Shown: positions 11,554 through 23,106 of the stretch, piece after piece
Position numbering within the stretch: position 1 is the stretch's first letter
How the letters are laid out: each line of letters opens with the position of its first letter
NCBI GenBank assembly: GCA_030654805.1
Contig: JAURWR010000096.1
Location: 1-57,372, forward strand
Source of the DNA: Burkholderiaceae bacterium
Lineage (GTDB): Bacteria > Pseudomonadota > Gammaproteobacteria > Burkholderiales > Burkholderiaceae_C
DNA: 57,372 bases
Reading direction: 5' to 3'
Program-made: the position numbers and the translations under genes
The notes under the pieces: model-generated
Seen by the model: only the letters and a program-made list of their open reading frames with translations
The model's database searches: none
Told to the model about the DNA's origin: nothing

Positions 11554-13033
11554 GCCCACGTTGAACCTCTGCGGCGCAGCGGCGCTGGTGCTGACGCTGC
11601 TGGCCTCGGGCTGCGCACTCGTCGGCCCCGACTATGCGGTGCCACCACCGAAGCTCGATGCGAGCTTCATCGGCGCCGGCGCGGCGAAGGTCAACCCCGA
11701 GCCGGTCGCGGCTGACATCGCGACCTTCTGGCGCGGTTTCAACGACGCCGAACTGAGCGCGCTGGTCGAACGCGCATTGCAGGCCAACGGCGACGTGCGC
11801 ATCGCGCAGGCGCGGCTGCAGGAGTCGCGCGCCTTGCGCACCGAAGTCGACGCAGCGACCTTGCCCAGCATCGGCGTCGAAGCCAACGCCAAGCGCTCGA
11901 CCTCGCCGCCCTCGTCGGTGTTCCAGTCGAGCCGCAGCCAGCGAACCGGCTCGAATTTCGACGCCGCCTTTGTCGCCAACTGGGAGCTGGACTTCTTCGG
12001 CCGCGAGCGGCGCGCCAAGGAATCGGCAGCGGCCTCGGTCGGCGCCAGCGAAGCTGGCCTGGGCGCCGTGCAGACCAGCGTTGCCGCCGAGGTGGCGCGC
12101 AATTACCTCGAAGTGCGCGGGCTGCAACTGCGCTACGCGGTCACGCAGGCCTCGCTCGCCAATCAGCGCGAGTCGCTGGCCATCGCGCAGGCGCGCGTCG
12201 ATGCCGGGCGCGGCACGCAGCTCGACCTGGAACGCGCGCTGACCCTGACCTCCAGCACCGAAGCCGCACTGCCCAGCCTGCAGGCGGCGATCGATCTGGG
12301 CATCTACCGCCTGGCCACGCTGAGCGCACAGCCGCCGGCCGAGCTGCGTGCGCGCCTGGCGACACCCGCCCCGCTGCCCGGCCTGCCGGTGATCGATCTG
12401 GCGGCGCTGCCGCTGGGCACGCCGCAGCAATGGATGGCGCGGCGGCCCGATGTCGCCGCCGCCGAGCGCCGACTGGCGGCAGCCACCGCCGAGATCGGCG
12501 TGGCCGAAGGCGAGCTGTACCCGAGCATCAGCGTCAGCGGGCTGCTCGGCCTGGCATCGACCCGCCTGGGCGACCTGACCGACAGCCAGTCGCGGCGCTA
12601 CTCGGTCGGTGCCGGCATCTCGTGGACGCTGCTCGACTTCGGCCGCATCCGCGCCCGCATCGCCGCGAGCGAAGCGCGCACGCTGCAAAGCCTCGCGACC
12701 TACGAGCAGACGCTGGCCATCGCGCTGGAGGAAACCGAGGGCTCGTTCGCGCAGTTCAGCCGCAACGCGCAGCGTCGCGAGAGCCTGGCCCGCGCTGAAC
12801 GCAGCGCCTCGGAGGCATCGCGGCTGGCACGGCTGCGCTACGAGGCCGGCGTCACCGATTTCCTGGCGGTGCTCGACGCCGACCGTGAACTGCTGTCGGC
12901 GCGAGATGCGCTGGCACAGGCCGACACCGCAAATGCAACGTCGCTGGTCGCGGTGTACCGAGCGCTCGGCGGCGGCTGGACTGTGCCGGCTGGAACCGCA
13001 GCGGCGACGGTGGCGGCCGAGGCAGCGCGCTGA
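11546..13033 (+). CDS. RND efflux outer-membrane channel lipoprotein (OprM/OprN type)
   Basis: Trimeric outer-membrane channel of the NodT/OprM family, 495 residues. The signal peptide ends in the lipobox LLASGCALVGPDY. Two repeated coiled-coil/beta units are visible, with typical landmarks WELDFFGRERRAKESA, GRGTQLDLERALTL, ARRPDVAAAERRLAAATA and FGRIRARIAASEAR. The start ATG lies inside the last codons of the permease gene, so translation is coupled. It completes the MexEF-OprN-like tripartite system encoded from 7083. Confidence 0.93.
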   Translation: MHKPTLNLCGAAALVLTLLASGCALVGPDYAVPPPKLDASFIGAGAAKVNPEPVAADIATFWRGFNDAELSALVERALQANGDVRIAQARLQESRALRTEVDAATLPSIGVEANAKRSTSPPSSVFQSSRSQRTGSNFDAAFVANWELDFFGRERRAKESAAASVGASEAGLGAVQTSVAAEVARNYLEVRGLQLRYAVTQASLANQRESLAIAQARVDAGRGTQLDLERALTLTSSTEAALPSLQAAIDLGIYRLATLSAQPPAELRARLATPAPLPGLPVIDLAALPLGTPQQWMARRPDVAAAERRLAAATAEIGVAEGELYPSISVSGLLGLASTRLGDLTDSQSRRYSVGAGISWTLLDFGRIRARIAASEARTLQSLATYEQTLAIALEETEGSFAQFSRNAQRRESLARAERSASEASRLARLRYEAGVTDFLAVLDADRELLSARDALAQADTANATSLVAVYRALGGGWTVPAGTAAATVAAEAAR

Positions 13034-13064
13034 CGCGCGCTGCCCTGCAACCAGACGCTTCGAT

Positions 13065-13940
13065 TCAGCTTCGCGACGGCCACCTCAGCAGGCCCGTCGC
13101 GAAACCGGTGCCGATCAGGATCACCGCGCAGCCGCCGATCATCCGAGGGGTCAACGCCTCACCGAGGAACACGCGGCCAAACAACACCGCGAACGCCGGA
13201 ATCAGGAAGGTCACCGTGATCGTGCGAGCCGGACCGACATTCGCGATCAGCCGGAAGAACAGCACGTAGGCCAGCGCCGTGCAGGCAAGTGCGAGGAACA
13301 CCGCAGCGCCCCAGTCGGCGATCGACGGGGCCGCGGTGGGCCACCAGACGACCGCCGGCACACACAGCAGCAGCGCCGCCGCCAGCAGGCTGCCCGCAGC
13401 GACAGTGAGCGACGGCACGCCGGTCAGGAAGCGCTTGGTGTAGCTGGCCGATAGGCCGTACAGCAGCGGCGCCGCGAGGCACACCACCACCGCCCACCCG
13501 GTGCCGCCCGGCTTGAAGCTGGCCTGGTCCCAGGCCATCCACAACACGCCGGAAAACCCGATCGCGAGACCGGCCACGCGCTGTGCATTCAGCCCGTCGC
13601 GCAGCCACACCCAGGCGATCACGGCGCCGAACAGCGGCGTCGCGGCGTTGAAGATCGATGACATGCCGGCGGTGATCGACAGCGCGGCGTAGCTGAGGCA
13701 CATGAACGGCAAGGTCGAGTTGGTCAGGCCGACCACCAGCAGCGGCCGCCAGTGCTTGCGAAGCTCGCCGGCCTGGCCACGCACCAGCAGCAGCGGCACC
13801 AGGAACAGCGACGCGCCGATGACCCGCAGGGCGGCCAGTGGCACCGGGCCGAAGGCCGGCGCGGCAAAGCGCATCAGCATGAAGGAGGCGCCCCAGAGGG
13901 CGGCGAGGACGGCCATGTCGATGATGTCGGAAGGTTTCAT
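13065..13940 (-). CDS. EamA/DMT-family transporter
   Basis: A 291-residue inner-membrane protein with about ten hydrophobic segments arranged as two EamA repeats (first MAVLAALWGASFMLMRFAA, second beginning near GGTGWAVVVCLAAPLLYG). It is probably a metabolite or drug exporter, and the substrate cannot be read from sequence. It converges with the efflux channel gene, with 31 nt between stops. The start is the ATG at 13938-13940, at the conserved N-terminal helix. Confidence 0.85.
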   Translation of the reverse strand: MKPSDIIDMAVLAALWGASFMLMRFAAPAFGPVPLAALRVIGASLFLVPLLLVRGQAGELRKHWRPLLVVGLTNSTLPFMCLSYAALSITAGMSSIFNAATPLFGAVIAWVWLRDGLNAQRVAGLAIGFSGVLWMAWDQASFKPGGTGWAVVVCLAAPLLYGLSASYTKRFLTGVPSLTVAAGSLLAAALLLCVPAVVWWPTAAPSIADWGAAVFLALACTALAYVLFFRLIANVGPARTITVTFLIPAFAVLFGRVFLGEALTPRMIGGCAVILIGTGFATGLLRWPSRS

Positions 13941-14027
13941 GTGCTTTGCGTTGAGCCGTGTTTGGGTTCTTGCCCTGTTGCCCTGTTGCTCTGTTGGGCG
14001 GTTGTTGCCATTTGGTAGACCGCGTCG

Positions 14028-14475
14028 GGTCCCGCCCCGACAGGCGGGTAACTTTCATTTGCGGGGCCCAAATGAAAGTCACCAAAGCAAAGGGGCCTCG
14101 AACACCAGCCATGTGGTGATCACGCTGCGGCCAGAAGGCTGACGGCCGAGGCTCTGGCACGAGAACACTCGCCGGACTCCGGCTTCGGTTTCCTCGCTAA
14201 CGTTCAACCGCTTGTTCTCGCTTCGGCTCGACCCTGCGGGTCCTCGCGGCGATGACCCGCAGGGTCGAGCCGTGTCGAGTCCGAGTCGTCTGAATGTGAG
14301 CGAGGAAACCGTTGAAGTAGCTCGGAGACTGTTCTCGGGCCAGAGCCGATGACGGAGGTGTGCAGCCGAAGCGACCAGCTCAAATCGCTGGTGTTCGGCC
14401 CCTCTTCTTTGGTGACTTTCTTCTGGGGCAACAGAAGAAAGTTACTCGGCTGCCGGGCCGAGACCCGGCGGGCTG
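14028..14475. repeat. Large imperfect palindrome made of two inverted ~200-nt repeat copies
   Basis: The outer arms 14035-14107 and 14391-14470 are inverted copies: GTAACTTTC, AAAGTCACCAAAG and GGGGCC...GAACAC recur in opposite orientation. The middle arms share GGTTTCCTCGCT and GAGAAC motifs. The centre is a perfect 19-bp stem, 14224-14242 with 14254-14272, around an 11-nt loop. No convincing ORF lies in it. It fills nearly all of the 13941-14520 gap between the DMT transporter and puuE. Similar intergenic elements are common in related genomes as I recall them, but I cannot verify that here. Confidence 0.8.
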
Positions 14476-14520
14476 CACAGCAAGGCAAACACCACAGCCA
14501 GGGCGAAACCCAACGCGGTC

Positions 14521-15474
14521 TCACCGAGCAAGGTAAGGATGCACCTGCACCCAATGCCGCGCCACATCGATGCGCCGACAAACCCACACCGCATCGTGTG
14601 CCACCACATGGCCCAGAAACCGCTGTAAAGCCAAAATCCGCCCCGGCTTCCCCAGCAACCGGCAATGCATCCCCACACTCATCATCTTCGGCCGATCCAG
14701 CCCAGAAGGATCACCCTCGGCATACAGCGCATCAAACGCATCCCGCAGATAAGTGAAGAAGTGATCGGCGGTGTTGAACCCCTGCGCCTGCGCGAACCGC
14801 ATGTCGTTGGTGTCCAGCGCATACGGCACGACCAGCCGAGGCACCACCGCCCCATCGGAACAGGTCACCGGCATCCAGAACGGCAAGTCGTCGCCGTAGT
14901 GGTCGCTGTCGTACTCGTACCCGCCGTGTTCGACGACGAGGCGACGGGTCTGCGGGCTGTCGCGGCCGGTGTACCAGCCCTGCGGCCAGACACCGCCGGT
15001 CAGGTCCTTCAGCACCTGCGTGCCCAGCGCGATCTGCTCGCGTTCGGTCGCCTCGGGCATGTGCTGGTGGCTGATCCAGCGCCAGCCGTGGTTGGCGATC
15101 TCGTGGCCGCGCGACATGAACGCTTCGACCATCTCGGGGTAGCGTTGCAACGCCATGCCGACGCCGAACACGGTGAGCGGCAGGCCACGCGCATCGAACT
15201 CGCGCAGGATGCGCCACACGCCGGCGCGCGAGCCGTACTCGTACATCGACTCCATGCTCATGTGCCGGTTCTCGAACGGCTGCGCACCGATGATTTCCGA
15301 CAGGAACACCTCGGAGGTCGCATCACCGTGCAGCGGGCTGTTCTCGCCGCCCTCTTCGTAGTTGAGGACGAACTGCACCGCGATGCGCGCGCCGCCCGGC
15401 CAGCGCGCGTGCGGCACATCGGGACCGTGGCCTTTCAGGTCGCGGGGGTAGGCGGAATCGGCGGCGATGTTCAT
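14521..15474 (-). CDS. puuE: Allantoinase of the polysaccharide-deacetylase fold (PuuE)
   Basis: Hydrolyses allantoin to allantoate in urate breakdown, 317 residues. PuuE landmarks are visible: [77 protein letters not shown] and YGDDLPFW. Family sequences start [13 protein letters not shown], matching ATG 15472-15474 rather than the longer open frame upstream. It is divergent from allantoicase (95 nt apart), which with allA completes a route from allantoin to glyoxylate and urea. Confidence 0.92.
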   Translation of the reverse strand: MNIAADSAYPRDLKGHGPDVPHARWPGGARIAVQFVLNYEEGGENSPLHGDATSEVFLSEIIGAQPFENRHMSMESMYEYGSRAGVWRILREFDARGLPLTVFGVGMALQRYPEMVEAFMSRGHEIANHGWRWISHQHMPEATEREQIALGTQVLKDLTGGVWPQGWYTGRDSPQTRRLVVEHGGYEYDSDHYGDDLPFWMPVTCSDGAVVPRLVVPYALDTNDMRFAQAQGFNTADHFFTYLRDAFDALYAEGDPSGLDRPKMMSVGMHCRLLGKPGRILALQRFLGHVVAHDAVWVCRRIDVARHWVQVHPYLAR

Positions 15475-15569
15475 GCGATGGTCTGGGCCCGTCGCGTCGG
15501 TGCAGGACGCACGCTGGATTATCCCGATGCAACGGCCGCAGAATGGGCGTTTTGTGCAGCGTCCCGACC

Positions 15570-16580
15570 ATGGCCACACCCCTCCTCGACCCGAACGCCC
15601 CCGACCACACGCGTCGTTACACCAACCTCGCCGATCCGCGACTGGGTGCGAAGGTGGTCTCGTGCAGCGATGAGTTTTTCGCACCGCGCGAGCGGCTGCT
15701 GGCGCCCACCGAGCCGGTGTTCATTCCCGGCAAGTACGACGACCACGGCAAGTGGATGGACGGCTGGGAAACTCGCCGCAAGCGCGGGCCTGGCCACGAC
15801 TGGTGCGTGGTGCGGCTGGCGCGGCCCGGCCGCATCTTCGGTGTCGACATCGACACCCGCCATTTCACGGGCAACTACCCGCCAGCCGCTTCGCTCGAAG
15901 TCTGCCGCAGCACCGACGACATCCCGGCCGGCTCCGCGCACTGGACACCGCTGCTGGCCACCATGGCGCTCGGCGGCAACGCGCACCACCATCGTGTGAT
16001 CGACAACCACGAGGTGTGGACGCACGTGCGCCTGGCGATCTATCCCGATGGCGGCGTGGCACGGTTGCGCATCTACGGCCGGCCCGAGGTCGATGCCGTG
16101 GCATCGGGAGGCGCGCTCGATCTGGCCGCCGCGATCAACGGGGCCTGGGTGGTCGCTGTCAACAACCAGCACTTCGGCCTGGCCTCGGCGCTGCTGCTGC
16201 CGGGACGCGGTGTCGACATGGGCGACGGCTGGGAAACGCGCCGCCGCCGCGAACCGGGCAACGACTGGTGCATCGTCGCGCTGGCGGCGCACGGCATCAT
16301 CGAACGGGTCGAGGTCGACACCGCGCACTTCAAGGGCAACTACCCCGACTCGTGCTCGCTGCAGGCCGCCCATGTGGCGGCCGATGCCACCGAGGCATCG
16401 CTGATCACGCAGAGCATGTTCTGGCCTGATCTGCTGGCGCCTCAGAAGCTGGGCATGGATGCAGAGCACCACTTCGACACGCTCGCCTCGCTCGGCCCGG
16501 TGACCCATGTGCGCTTCAACATCTTTCCCGATGGCGGGGTGAGCCGCTTGCGACTGCACGGCCGGATCGTGTTGCTGTGA
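15570..16580 (+). CDS. alc: Allantoicase
   Basis: Hydrolyses allantoate to ureidoglycolate and urea, 336 residues. The protein is an internal duplication of two jelly-roll repeats. Each carries a DGWETRR motif, at about residues 66-72 and 220-226, followed by HDWCVVRLA or NDWCIVALA, and a HFTGNYP or [10 protein letters not shown] segment. The start is ATG 15570, 25 residues before [13 protein letters not shown]-like sequence. The next gene, allA, follows after 25 nt on the same strand. Confidence 0.95.
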   Translation: MATPLLDPNAPDHTRRYTNLADPRLGAKVVSCSDEFFAPRERLLAPTEPVFIPGKYDDHGKWMDGWETRRKRGPGHDWCVVRLARPGRIFGVDIDTRHFTGNYPPAASLEVCRSTDDIPAGSAHWTPLLATMALGGNAHHHRVIDNHEVWTHVRLAIYPDGGVARLRIYGRPEVDAVASGGALDLAAAINGAWVVAVNNQHFGLASALLLPGRGVDMGDGWETRRRREPGNDWCIVALAAHGIIERVEVDTAHFKGNYPDSCSLQAAHVAADATEASLITQSMFWPDLLAPQKLGMDAEHHFDTLASLGPVTHVRFNIFPDGGVSRLRLHGRIVLL

Positions 16581-16605
16581 CAGGCTGGACGCTGTCGCCG
16601 GACTC

Positions 16606-17148
16606 ATGACGCGCGCTGCGTTGTCGCTTGCGGTGGAGCCGCTGACTGCCGAGGCGTTCGCGCCGTTCGGCGAGGTGATCGAGGCCGGCGCGGCCGCGCG
16701 GCACTGGACGATCAACGGCGGCAACACCGAGCGCTTTCACGACCTGGCGCACCTCGATCCCGGTTCAGGCGGGCGGGTCATCGCGAGCATCTTTCGCGGC
16801 GCGCCACGCGCGCTGCCGTTCACCGTGAGCATGATGGAGCGTCACCCGCAGGGCTCGCAGGCCTTCATGCCGCTGTTCAACGGCGGAACGTCACGCCGCT
16901 ATCTGGTCGTCGTCGCACCGCGCGGGCCGGCACCGACAACGGAACAGCTGCGCTGCTTTCTCGCCCAGGCGCATCAGGGCGTGAACTACGCACCCGGGGT
17001 GTGGCATCACCCGCTGCTGGCGCTGCACGAGACCAGCGACTTCCTGGTGCTCGACCGAGAGGGCCCGGGAGACAACTGCGACGAGGTGCGCATCGACCCG
17101 GCTGCGGTGATCGGCGCCGACGGCAACGACGCGTTGATCAGCGAGTAA
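16606..17148 (+). CDS. allA: Ureidoglycolate lyase
   Basis: Splits ureidoglycolate into glyoxylate and urea, 180 residues, the normal size for the AllA cupin family. Recognisable segments are [61 protein letters not shown] and [15 protein letters not shown]. It is co-directional with alc, 25 nt downstream, so the two probably share a transcript. The start is ATG 16606. Confidence 0.95.
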   Translation: MTRAALSLAVEPLTAEAFAPFGEVIEAGAAARHWTINGGNTERFHDLAHLDPGSGGRVIASIFRGAPRALPFTVSMMERHPQGSQAFMPLFNGGTSRRYLVVVAPRGPAPTTEQLRCFLAQAHQGVNYAPGVWHHPLLALHETSDFLVLDREGPGDNCDEVRIDPAAVIGADGNDALISE

Positions 17149-17192
17149 CCGCTGCGGGACGCGCTGCACCCGAGAAATTCAGTGGATGCAGG

Positions 17193-18053
17193 TCAATCGA
17201 CCCAGGTCACCCAGCCCTGCCAGGCGGTCAGCAGCACGATGCCGCCGAAGACGATGCGGTACCACGCAAAGCCGACAAAGTTGTGCGTGGACACGAAGCG
17301 GATCAGCCAGCGGATGCACAGCAAGGCGCTGAAGAACGCGAACACCAGGCCCACCACGAACATCGGCAGATCGCCCGAGTGCAAGGCCTCGCGCTGCTTC
17401 CACAGCGAGTAGGCGCCGGCGCCCATCAGCGTCGGGATGCCGAGGAAGAAACTGAACTCGGTGGCGCACTTGCGGGAGAAGCCGAGCACCATCGCACCGA
17501 TGATCGTCGAGCCCGAACGGCTGGTGCCGGGGATCAGCGCCAGACACTGCAACAGCCCCACCTTCAGCGCATCGAGCGGGCCCATGTCGTCGACGGTCTC
17601 GACCCTTGCGCGACGACCCCCTTGCAGATCGAGCTCACCGTACAGGCGCTTGTGGCGGGCCTCGACCCACAGGATGACGAAGCCGCCGACGATGAACGCG
17701 AGCGCGACCGGCACCGGATGGAACAAGTGCGCCTTGACCGCCTTGCCGAACGCGAGGCCCAGGACCACTGCGGGGATGAACGCGATCAGCACGTTGACAG
17801 CGAAGCGCCGTGCGACCGGATCGCTGCGACCCAGTCCGCCGACCGTGCGCTGCAAGCGTTCGCGGTACTGCCAGATCACCGCGAACATCGCGCCGGTCTG
17901 GATCGCGATCTCGAACACCTTGGCGGTTTCGCCGGTGAAGTCGAGCAGCGAACCCGCGAGGATCAGGTGCCCGGTGCTGGAAATGGGCAGGAACTCGGTG
18001 AGCCCCTCGACGATGCCCATCAGGGCGGCTTTGATCAGCAGGGAGATATCCAA
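17193..18053 (-). CDS. uppP: Undecaprenyl-diphosphatase
   Basis: Integral membrane phosphatase that recycles undecaprenyl pyrophosphate for cell-wall synthesis (BacA/UppP), 286 residues with about eight membrane segments. Both family motifs are present: [18 protein letters not shown] near the N-terminus and [14 protein letters not shown] in the middle. The start is the ATG at 18051-18053. It converges with allA. Overexpression of this family gives bacitracin resistance in other bacteria. Confidence 0.95.
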   Translation of the reverse strand: MDISLLIKAALMGIVEGLTEFLPISSTGHLILAGSLLDFTGETAKVFEIAIQTGAMFAVIWQYRERLQRTVGGLGRSDPVARRFAVNVLIAFIPAVVLGLAFGKAVKAHLFHPVPVALAFIVGGFVILWVEARHKRLYGELDLQGGRRARVETVDDMGPLDALKVGLLQCLALIPGTSRSGSTIIGAMVLGFSRKCATEFSFFLGIPTLMGAGAYSLWKQREALHSGDLPMFVVGLVFAFFSALLCIRWLIRFVSTHNFVGFAWYRIVFGGIVLLTAWQGWVTWVD

Positions 18054-18140
18054 AGTGGGGTCCGGAAGAGGGCTCGCAGGATCATACGGGGCGGGGATGT
18101 CAAGGCGGGGTCAAGCAACGACTGCTGTTCGCATTCGTCA

Positions 18141-18446
18141 GCCCCCACCTTACTGGCGGCTTGGCAACCGGTGATCGAGCAGACTTTGTTCGATCACTAC
18201 CGTCCGCATGCAGAGGCCGTGGATGCGGGTGAATTGTCGCCAGCAGGCGCGTCGGTTCCTTGCATCAAGTCGCCCCGCGAAGTGGCGTCACATGTGTCCT
18301 TGGTGTTCGTCGCTGTCACACCGTTGAGCGGCGTGCTCACGACCGAACTGGGCTACACCGTGGCGTGGAACGACGAGCACACGCTGGGCGTGCGGTTTCG
18401 AAACGGCAGGTTCATCGAACTCTGCGGCAGCGTGCTGCCGCCCTGA
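18141..18446 (+). pseudogene. Probable 5'-truncated remnant of an uncharacterised gene
   Basis: The frame reads PTLLAAWQPVIEQTLFDHY and ends with GYTVAWNDEHTLGVRFRNG and ELCGSVLPP, which is protein-like and resembles a small uncharacterised bacterial domain family. No ATG or ribosome-binding site precedes it. The only in-frame options are CTG 18153 and GTG 18171. It may be the C-terminal remnant of a longer gene lost beside uppP. It accounts for most of the gap 18054-18467; the rest shows nothing I recognise. Confidence 0.45.
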
Positions 18447-18467
18447 CAGCCTGGCCCGCCTCGGCGA

Positions 18468-20750
18468 TCAGCACACACCACCCCAGGCCGCAGGCCCCCG
18501 GCCCGCATGCGCCATCAACTGGTCGCGCACACGCACCAGGTGTTGTGGTTCGCTGAGCAGGCGCATGCGGTCGGCTGTGCTCAGGCTGTCGATGTCGTGC
18601 GCCGCGCGCAGGCGGCCCACCAGCTGGCGGCGGGCGCTGCCGCGGTGGCCCCACATCGTGTTGCGCGCGCCCATCGCCGATCGCACCACGTCGAACAGCC
18701 AGGGGTTGTCGAGCGCCTCGCGCCAATCGAGCTTGATGCTGCGGTTGCGCGCGTTCTGGTACGCATGGTGGGCCGCCTCGCGCAGCACCGTCGGCGTGCG
18801 CGTTTCCTCGGGCGTGACCAGCAAGCCCAGCGCACGCACCCGCTCACCGAGTCCCGCGCGGCTGGTCAGCACCGCCAAGGGCACCGCCAGCAGCAGCGGC
18901 AGGCCGACCGGTGCGAGCCACAACAGCGTCGCGGGTTCGAGCACCAGCGCCGCGCCGGCCACCGCCAGCATGACCGCGCCGACCAGGGCGAAGCGGTTCG
19001 ATGCATCGGCCCAGCCGATGTCGTTGGCCTCGCGTGGCGGCGATTTCCAGTCGAGCTTCAGGCCCGTCAGCGCAACGATCACGAACAGCGTGTGCGCGAC
19101 CATGCGCAGCGGCGCTTGCAGCACCGACAACAGGCCTTCCATCAGCGCACCGCGCATCAATGCCGCCGTGCCGCCGTACTGCGCCTGTTCCTTGCGCAGG
19201 ATGATCGTGACGACGCCCATCGCCCGTGGCATCACCAGCATCACCAGCGTGCCGGCCCACAGCGCCAGCATCTCGATCGGCACCGCCGCATCGGCGCTGA
19301 ACGACGGGTGACCGCCGAACAGCCACAGCGCGACGCCCAGCAGCACGTAGCCCAGCCACAACGGCGCCGACAGGTAGGCCAGCGCGCCGGTCAGCAGCAT
19401 CGCGCGGTGGACACCGTGCAGGCCGGGCTCGGCGATCAGTCGGGCGTTCTGCAGGTTGCCCTGGCACCAGCGGCGGTCGCGCTGCAACTCTTCGAGCAGG
19501 TTGGGCGGCTGCTGTTCATAACTGCCAGCCAGGTCGTGCACCAGCCACACGTGGTAGCCGGCACGTCGCATCAGCGCCGCCTCGACGAAGTCGTGCGACA
19601 TGATGTGGCCGCTCAGGCCACCGTGGCCCCGCAGCGGCGCGAGGCCGCAATGCTTCATGAAGGGCTCGACACGCAGGATCGCGTTGTGGCCCCAATAGTG
19701 CGACTCGCCGAGCTGCCAGAACTGCATGCCGGCGCTGAACAGACGCCCGGTCACGCGCCCGGCGAACTGCTGCGCCCGCGCGTGGATCGTCGTCAGACCG
19801 CTGGCCTGCGGGGCGGTCTGGATGATGCCGGCGTCGGGATGCGCTTCCATCAGGCGCACCAGCGTCAACAGGCAGTCGCCGGTCATCACGCTGTCGGCGT
19901 CCAGCACCACCATGTAGCGGTAATTCTTGCCCCAGCGGCGGCAGAAGTCGGCCACGTTGCCCGACTTGCGCTGCGTGCGGCGTTGCCGCCAGCGGTAGTG
20001 GATGCGAACCGTGGGGAGGCTGGTGCGAAGTTCGGCCCACGCCGCCAGTTCGGCGGTGCGGATCGTTGGATCGTTCGTGTCCGAGAGCAGGTAGACGTCG
20101 AACAGACGCGACCCGCCCGCCGCGATCAGCGATTCGACGGTCGCACGCATTCCGGCAAAGACGGTCGAGACCTGCTCGTTGCAGATCGGCATCACGAGCG
20201 CAGTGCGTGCCCCGGCCGCGATGGGGTGGTGGACGACCGAGCGGCTCGACAGCGCATGCGGGTCGCCGCGCCATTGCACCCAGAAGCCCATCATCGCGGT
20301 GTAGAAGCCGGCCGACACCCAGCCGAACAGCACCGAGAACAAGCCGATCTGCGCGCTGCGCAGCGTGTCGCTGCTGTAGGTCGGCAACACCTGGTCGAGC
20401 ATCGCGGTGGCGCCGACCACCGACAGCGCGACCAGCGCCAGCAGGGCACGTCGGCGGCGCACCGCGGCGCGCTTCCACGCAGCGGTCACGGCAACATCGG
20501 CCGGAGCCGGTGATGCTGCCGACGCTGACGCCGCTGCGATCTGCGACGCCGTTCGACCCGCCAGGCGATCGGTCAGCCCAATCCAGCCGACGAGCAATCC
20601 GGCGATGAAACCACGCCAAGGCCGCGCGACCATCGATCCCCGATTCATCGGCGGCATGCTGGCCCCGACATCGCGATGTGCCACGGCGGAGGCGCCGGTG
20701 CTCGCTTCGGTCCAGGAGCGGTTCAAGCGGGCTGAATGACGGTGGTTCAT
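18468..20750 (-). CDS. opgH: Periplasmic glucan biosynthesis glucosyltransferase
   Basis: Inner-membrane GT2 glucosyltransferase that builds the beta-1,2 backbone of osmoregulated periplasmic glucans, about 760 residues. Catalytic landmarks are MPICNEQVSTVFAGMRAT, the DxD in MVVLDADSVMTG, GHNAILRVEPFMKHCGL, and the QxxRW-type motif in RDRRWCQGNLQN. Several hydrophobic helices flank the catalytic core. The N-terminus is uncertain: internal ATGs near 20646-20660 could also serve. opgG, the usual operon partner, is not adjacent. Confidence 0.92.
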   Translation of the reverse strand: MNHRHSARLNRSWTEASTGASAVAHRDVGASMPPMNRGSMVARPWRGFIAGLLVGWIGLTDRLAGRTASQIAAASASAASPAPADVAVTAAWKRAAVRRRRALLALVALSVVGATAMLDQVLPTYSSDTLRSAQIGLFSVLFGWVSAGFYTAMMGFWVQWRGDPHALSSRSVVHHPIAAGARTALVMPICNEQVSTVFAGMRATVESLIAAGGSRLFDVYLLSDTNDPTIRTAELAAWAELRTSLPTVRIHYRWRQRRTQRKSGNVADFCRRWGKNYRYMVVLDADSVMTGDCLLTLVRLMEAHPDAGIIQTAPQASGLTTIHARAQQFAGRVTGRLFSAGMQFWQLGESHYWGHNAILRVEPFMKHCGLAPLRGHGGLSGHIMSHDFVEAALMRRAGYHVWLVHDLAGSYEQQPPNLLEELQRDRRWCQGNLQNARLIAEPGLHGVHRAMLLTGALAYLSAPLWLGYVLLGVALWLFGGHPSFSADAAVPIEMLALWAGTLVMLVMPRAMGVVTIILRKEQAQYGGTAALMRGALMEGLLSVLQAPLRMVAHTLFVIVALTGLKLDWKSPPREANDIGWADASNRFALVGAVMLAVAGAALVLEPATLLWLAPVGLPLLLAVPLAVLTSRAGLGERVRALGLLVTPEETRTPTVLREAAHHAYQNARNRSIKLDWREALDNPWLFDVVRSAMGARNTMWGHRGSARRQLVGRLRAAHDIDSLSTADRMRLLSEPQHLVRVRDQLMAHAGRGPAAWGGVC

Positions 20751-20953
20751 GAGGCTCTCATCGGGGCGATGCGAGCTTCAGCGCAACCTGCGTGCCAGCG
20801 CCGGAACCTCCTTTCAAATCAACGACTTGAGCAACAGTTCTTGCACACCGGCGCGAGAACACGGGTTTCTACCGCTTCTGGAGCAGCTTGTCGTCTCGAA
20901 TCAGCGACACGCCACCGGGTCGGTCGACCCAAGTCATTGATATGACTGTGTTT

Positions 20954-22359
<1,406 letters not shown>

Positions 22360-22360
<1 letters not shown>

Positions 22361-23106
22361 CACGGGTTCCGGCGGTTGGGCGTGGTCGCCTGAGAGGCCG
22401 GCGCGAACGACGCCGCCCCAGACCAAGTCGCGGGTGCAGACGAGGACGACGGACGCGGTGCCAGGCTGCGCTCGATGGCCTTCAGCGCTTCGAGCTTTTC
22501 GTTGAGCTGCCTGACATCGCGCTGGCTGTCGCGCAGTTCCTGATTGCGCTTGTCGAGCAGGTCTTCGAGTCGACGCAGTTCGAGCAGACGCGACATCAGC
22601 AGCCGCGCGAACGGCTGCCACGCGCGCTGATCGGGCGAGCTGCCCTTGGTCAGCGGATCGACCAGGCCGATCGCACGGTTCAGCTCGCCGCCGTTGCGGG
22701 TTTGCATCAGCGTCAACGCCAGTTCCAGTGAGGTGTCGGGCGCGACCGGCAACGCGGCGAGGCGGTTGATCTCCTGCGCCAGGTCATTCGGGGAAAGCCC
22801 TCGGACCTGATCGTGATACGCCAGCAAACGGCGCGACACCAGATCTCCGGGCGTGGCCGCATCGACCGGCGCCGAGGCCGCCAACGCAGCGGGTGGCGCC
22901 GAAGCCGCGTCCATTGCAGGCGCAGGCACAGCAACGACCTCCGGCGCAGAGGCCGCCCGGGCGACAGGCAACGGCCGGTCATCAGAGCGGAACGACGTGC
23001 AGGCCGACAGTCCGATCGACAACGCGGCCATGCACGAAACCACGGCAGCGACGTCGACGGACCCACGGGACGGCCGCGCAAAGGCGGCTTCAACGAGCAG
23101 AGACAT
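22360..23106 (-). CDS. qseG: QseG-like lipoprotein linking kinase and regulator genes
   Basis: About 248 residues. An N-terminal signal ends in the lipobox LSIGLSACTSF. An Ala/Pro-rich linker follows, then a helical region (LALTLMQTRNGGELNRAIGL) and a coiled coil (LLDKRNQELRDSQRDVRQL then EKLEALKAIERSL). In enterobacteria QseG is an outer-membrane lipoprotein between glrK and glrR that modulates the kinase. Position and domain pattern, rather than strong sequence identity, support the name. The start at 23104-23106 lies inside the last codons of glrK. Confidence 0.72.

Noticed and set aside
9952-11559. 535-codon minus-strand open frame antisense to the RND permease
   Set aside because: Shadow of the permease codons, rich in His/Arg/Gln/Asp runs, with no domain resemblance.
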